From: Clostridiaceae bacterium
Lineage (GTDB): Bacteria > Bacillota > Clostridia > DSM-8532
Length of the DNA stretch: 64,000 bases
Direction of reading: 5' to 3'
Assembly: GCA_012840245.1 (NCBI GenBank)
Contig: DULR01000017.1
Location: 1 to 64,000 of the forward strand
Numbering within the stretch: the stretch's first letter is position 1; each line of letters opens with the position of its first letter. The position numbers were made by a program, and so were the translations under genes. The notes under the pieces are model-generated. The model worked only from the letters and a program-made list of their open reading frames with translations. It was not told the DNA's origin and ran no database searches. Positions 62,726 to 64,000 of the stretch are shown here, one piece after another.

Positions 62726-62746
62726 GTCGGGGACGCCGTCCCCGAC
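62726..62746. repeat. Perfect GC-rich hairpin
   Basis: GTCGGGGAC-GCC-GTCCCCGAC, 9-bp stem, 29 bases past the tlpA-like stop on the minus strand. It has no T-run and could act as a weak terminator or be a short interspersed repeat. Confidence 0.55.
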
Positions 62747-62774
62747 AACGTATCCATCAAATTACACGAAATTA

Positions 62775-63434
62775 TTATTTTCCCAGAATCAATGAAATGC
62801 CGTATCTTAATGTCTCCTCATCTATCCCTCCGGTTATGCCTCCGATGACGTATCCGTCCCTGTCGATGAACAGGGTGCTCGGTATTGACCTGATTCCGTA
62901 GGTTATGGCCGCATCCTGCTGTGTATCAAAGAGAACCGTGAAGGTAAATCCATTCTCCTCGATGAATTTCTTCCCTGATTCAACAGTTTCCCTGCTTCCT
63001 TCGGCCAGATCGACCATCAGGAACAAAAGCTCATCTTTTTCAAACTCTTCGGACACCTTGTTGAAATGAGGCATCTCCTCCCTGCATGGAGGGCACCAGC
63101 TTGCCCAGAAGTTTAAAACGATAGGTGTTCCAAAAAAGTCAGAGAGCCTGACCTCGTTGCCGTCATAATCCACGACCGTAAAATCTGGAGCTTTGATTTT
63201 TTTCTCCGGCTCATCATCACCTGGTGTTTCTGTTTCTGTATCAGGGGTATTGTCAGTTCCGGCACCTGGACTCAGGGACTCGGAGGCCAGGGTTTCGGTT
63301 TTAGTAGAATCAGCAACGTCATTGCGCCCCGGAGCCCTATAGTTTTTACTCAGGTAATCATAGCCCACGACCGCTGCCGCAATAAATATCACAAAACCTA
63401 AAATGTACAGCAATAATTTTAATTTCTGATTCAT
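62775..63434 (-). CDS. TlpA/ResA-like thiol-disulfide oxidoreductase
   Basis: 219 residues. An N-terminal helix (LLLYILGFVIFIAAAVVGYDYL) anchors it outside, a Thr/Glu/Pro-rich spacer (~35-80) follows, and then a thioredoxin fold with FWASWCPPCREEMPHF (Cys114, Cys117) and the cis-Pro in IRSIPSTLFIDRDG. It reduces extracytoplasmic disulfides. GGGAG precedes the ATG. It lies 16 bases after the ccdA-like stop, and CcdA would pass electrons to it across the membrane. Confidence 0.92.
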   Translation of the reverse strand: MNQKLKLLLYILGFVIFIAAAVVGYDYLSKNYRAPGRNDVADSTKTETLASESLSPGAGTDNTPDTETETPGDDEPEKKIKAPDFTVVDYDGNEVRLSDFFGTPIVLNFWASWCPPCREEMPHFNKVSEEFEKDELLFLMVDLAEGSRETVESGKKFIEENGFTFTVLFDTQQDAAITYGIRSIPSTLFIDRDGYVIGGITGGIDEETLRYGISLILGK

Positions 63435-63450
63435 CCTGCTTTCTCCCTTA

Positions 63451-64000
63451 TCAAAACGATAAAAGTCCTATAACTTTTCCCAGATACCCTGTCATCATGG
63501 CTATACCCAGAATTATAAGCATGATTCCGGACACAAGGTTGATGGTCCTATAGTTGCGTTTGATAAAATCAAATACGCTCTTCAGTTTGTCCAGAATCAG
63601 CGCAGATGCCATAAAAGGAAGACCAAGGCCTGTTGAGAAGCTGAGCAGCATAAGTATCCCCTTATGGCTTTCCTGGGAAGATGCGGCAAGCATCAGAGCT
63701 GAGCCCAAAAATGTTCCTACACATGGAGACCAGCCTACGGAAAAGACTACCCCGAACAGCAGCGAGGACAAAAATCCTGGTTCTGACAGACTTTTGCCGG
63801 TACGACCATGATTTTTATTGAGTATTGATATATTTATGATCCCTGTATAGTTCAGGCCAAGGAGCACGATAACTCCTCCGGCCACAATATTCACCCATTT
63901 TGAATATCTGACGAGAAAGCTTCCAAAGAATCCCGCAAATGCGCCCAACAGGACAAACACAGTGGTAAAGCCCAGCACAAATCCCAGGGCGTTTACAAGC
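63451..64000 (-). CDS. ccdA: CcdA-type electron-transfer membrane protein (N-terminus beyond the window)
   Basis: The frame is open through the window end (LVNALGFVLGFTTVFVLLGAFAGFFGSFL), so the ATG in the track is internal and the first part is cut off. About 183 residues are visible, with five helices. VVFSVGWSPCVGTFLGSALML contains the conserved Pro-Cys of the second cysteine motif. CcdA takes electrons from cytoplasmic thioredoxin and hands them to membrane-anchored thioredoxin-like proteins, here the TlpA-like neighbour. Confidence 0.88.
   Translation of the reverse strand, partial: LVNALGFVLGFTTVFVLLGAFAGFFGSFLVRYSKWVNIVAGGVIVLLGLNYTGIINISILNKNHGRTGKSLSEPGFLSSLLFGVVFSVGWSPCVGTFLGSALMLAASSQESHKGILMLLSFSTGLGLPFMASALILDKLKSVFDFIKRNYRTINLVSGIMLIILGIAMMTGYLGKVIGLLSF

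Overview
The window looks like chromosome from a low-to-mid GC Gram-positive anaerobe of the Clostridia. The signs are Firmicutes-type lipoprotein signals, strong GGAGG ribosome sites, a class B sortase with an NPKTG-type sorting signal, YesM/YesN two-component regulators, LplB/YtcP-type sugar permeases, GTP-dependent PEP carboxykinase and a citrate lyase cluster. No rRNA is present, so no species is named. There are no phage genes and no CRISPR array.

Layout. 0-8 kb: a small basic protein, a CPBP membrane protease, PEP carboxykinase, an intracellular type I pullulanase and a membrane-fused spermidine-synthase-like protein. 8-17 kb: a large secreted phosphodiester-glycosidase-like protein with Ig-like and cohesin-like modules, a membrane-anchored protein of unknown role, an ABC-2 exporter and HU. 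17.5-29 kb: a rhodanese lipoprotein, then a long minus-strand run (read right to left) of ribokinase, two ADP-ribosylglycohydrolase (DraG-family) proteins and citrate lyase genes citD-E-F-C-XG, with a divergent LacI-type regulator. 29-35 kb: a sugar-type ABC importer, a third DraG-family protein, an AbrB-like membrane protein and tRNA-Ser(GGA). The LacI gene, the ribokinase promoter and the importer promoter share an AACCGGTT-type operator, so this looks like one regulon for taking up and breaking down a ribosyl compound.

35-42 kb: a GIY-YIG-like protein, two AraC-family proteins fused to unusual C-terminal domains, an MCP-like protein with its sensor domain at the C-terminus, a glycosyltransferase-51 protein and a decayed sensor kinase. 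42-54 kb: a surface glycan locus with sortase B, an MCP, a discoidin-like protein, a beta-helix glycoside hydrolase, a sortase substrate ending NPKTGD, and an ABC importer. Three promoters here carry the palindrome AGTTTAnCGnTAAACT directly downstream of the -10 box. 54-61 kb: a second sugar ABC importer, divergent from a YesM/YesN pair. 61-64 kb: an SPFH protein with a small ribbon-helix-helix partner, and a CcdA/TlpA-type thiol redox pair that runs off the window end.

Three families of non-coding repeats are interspersed: a GGGGCTGT...ACATGCTGTTC palindromic MITE-like family (3 copies), a GTCATTCTGA/GGATGAC palindromic repeat (5 copies), and one 0.57 kb element bounded by ~42 bp inverted repeats. 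None of the three ABC sugar importers has its own ATPase gene here, so a shared ATPase elsewhere is expected.
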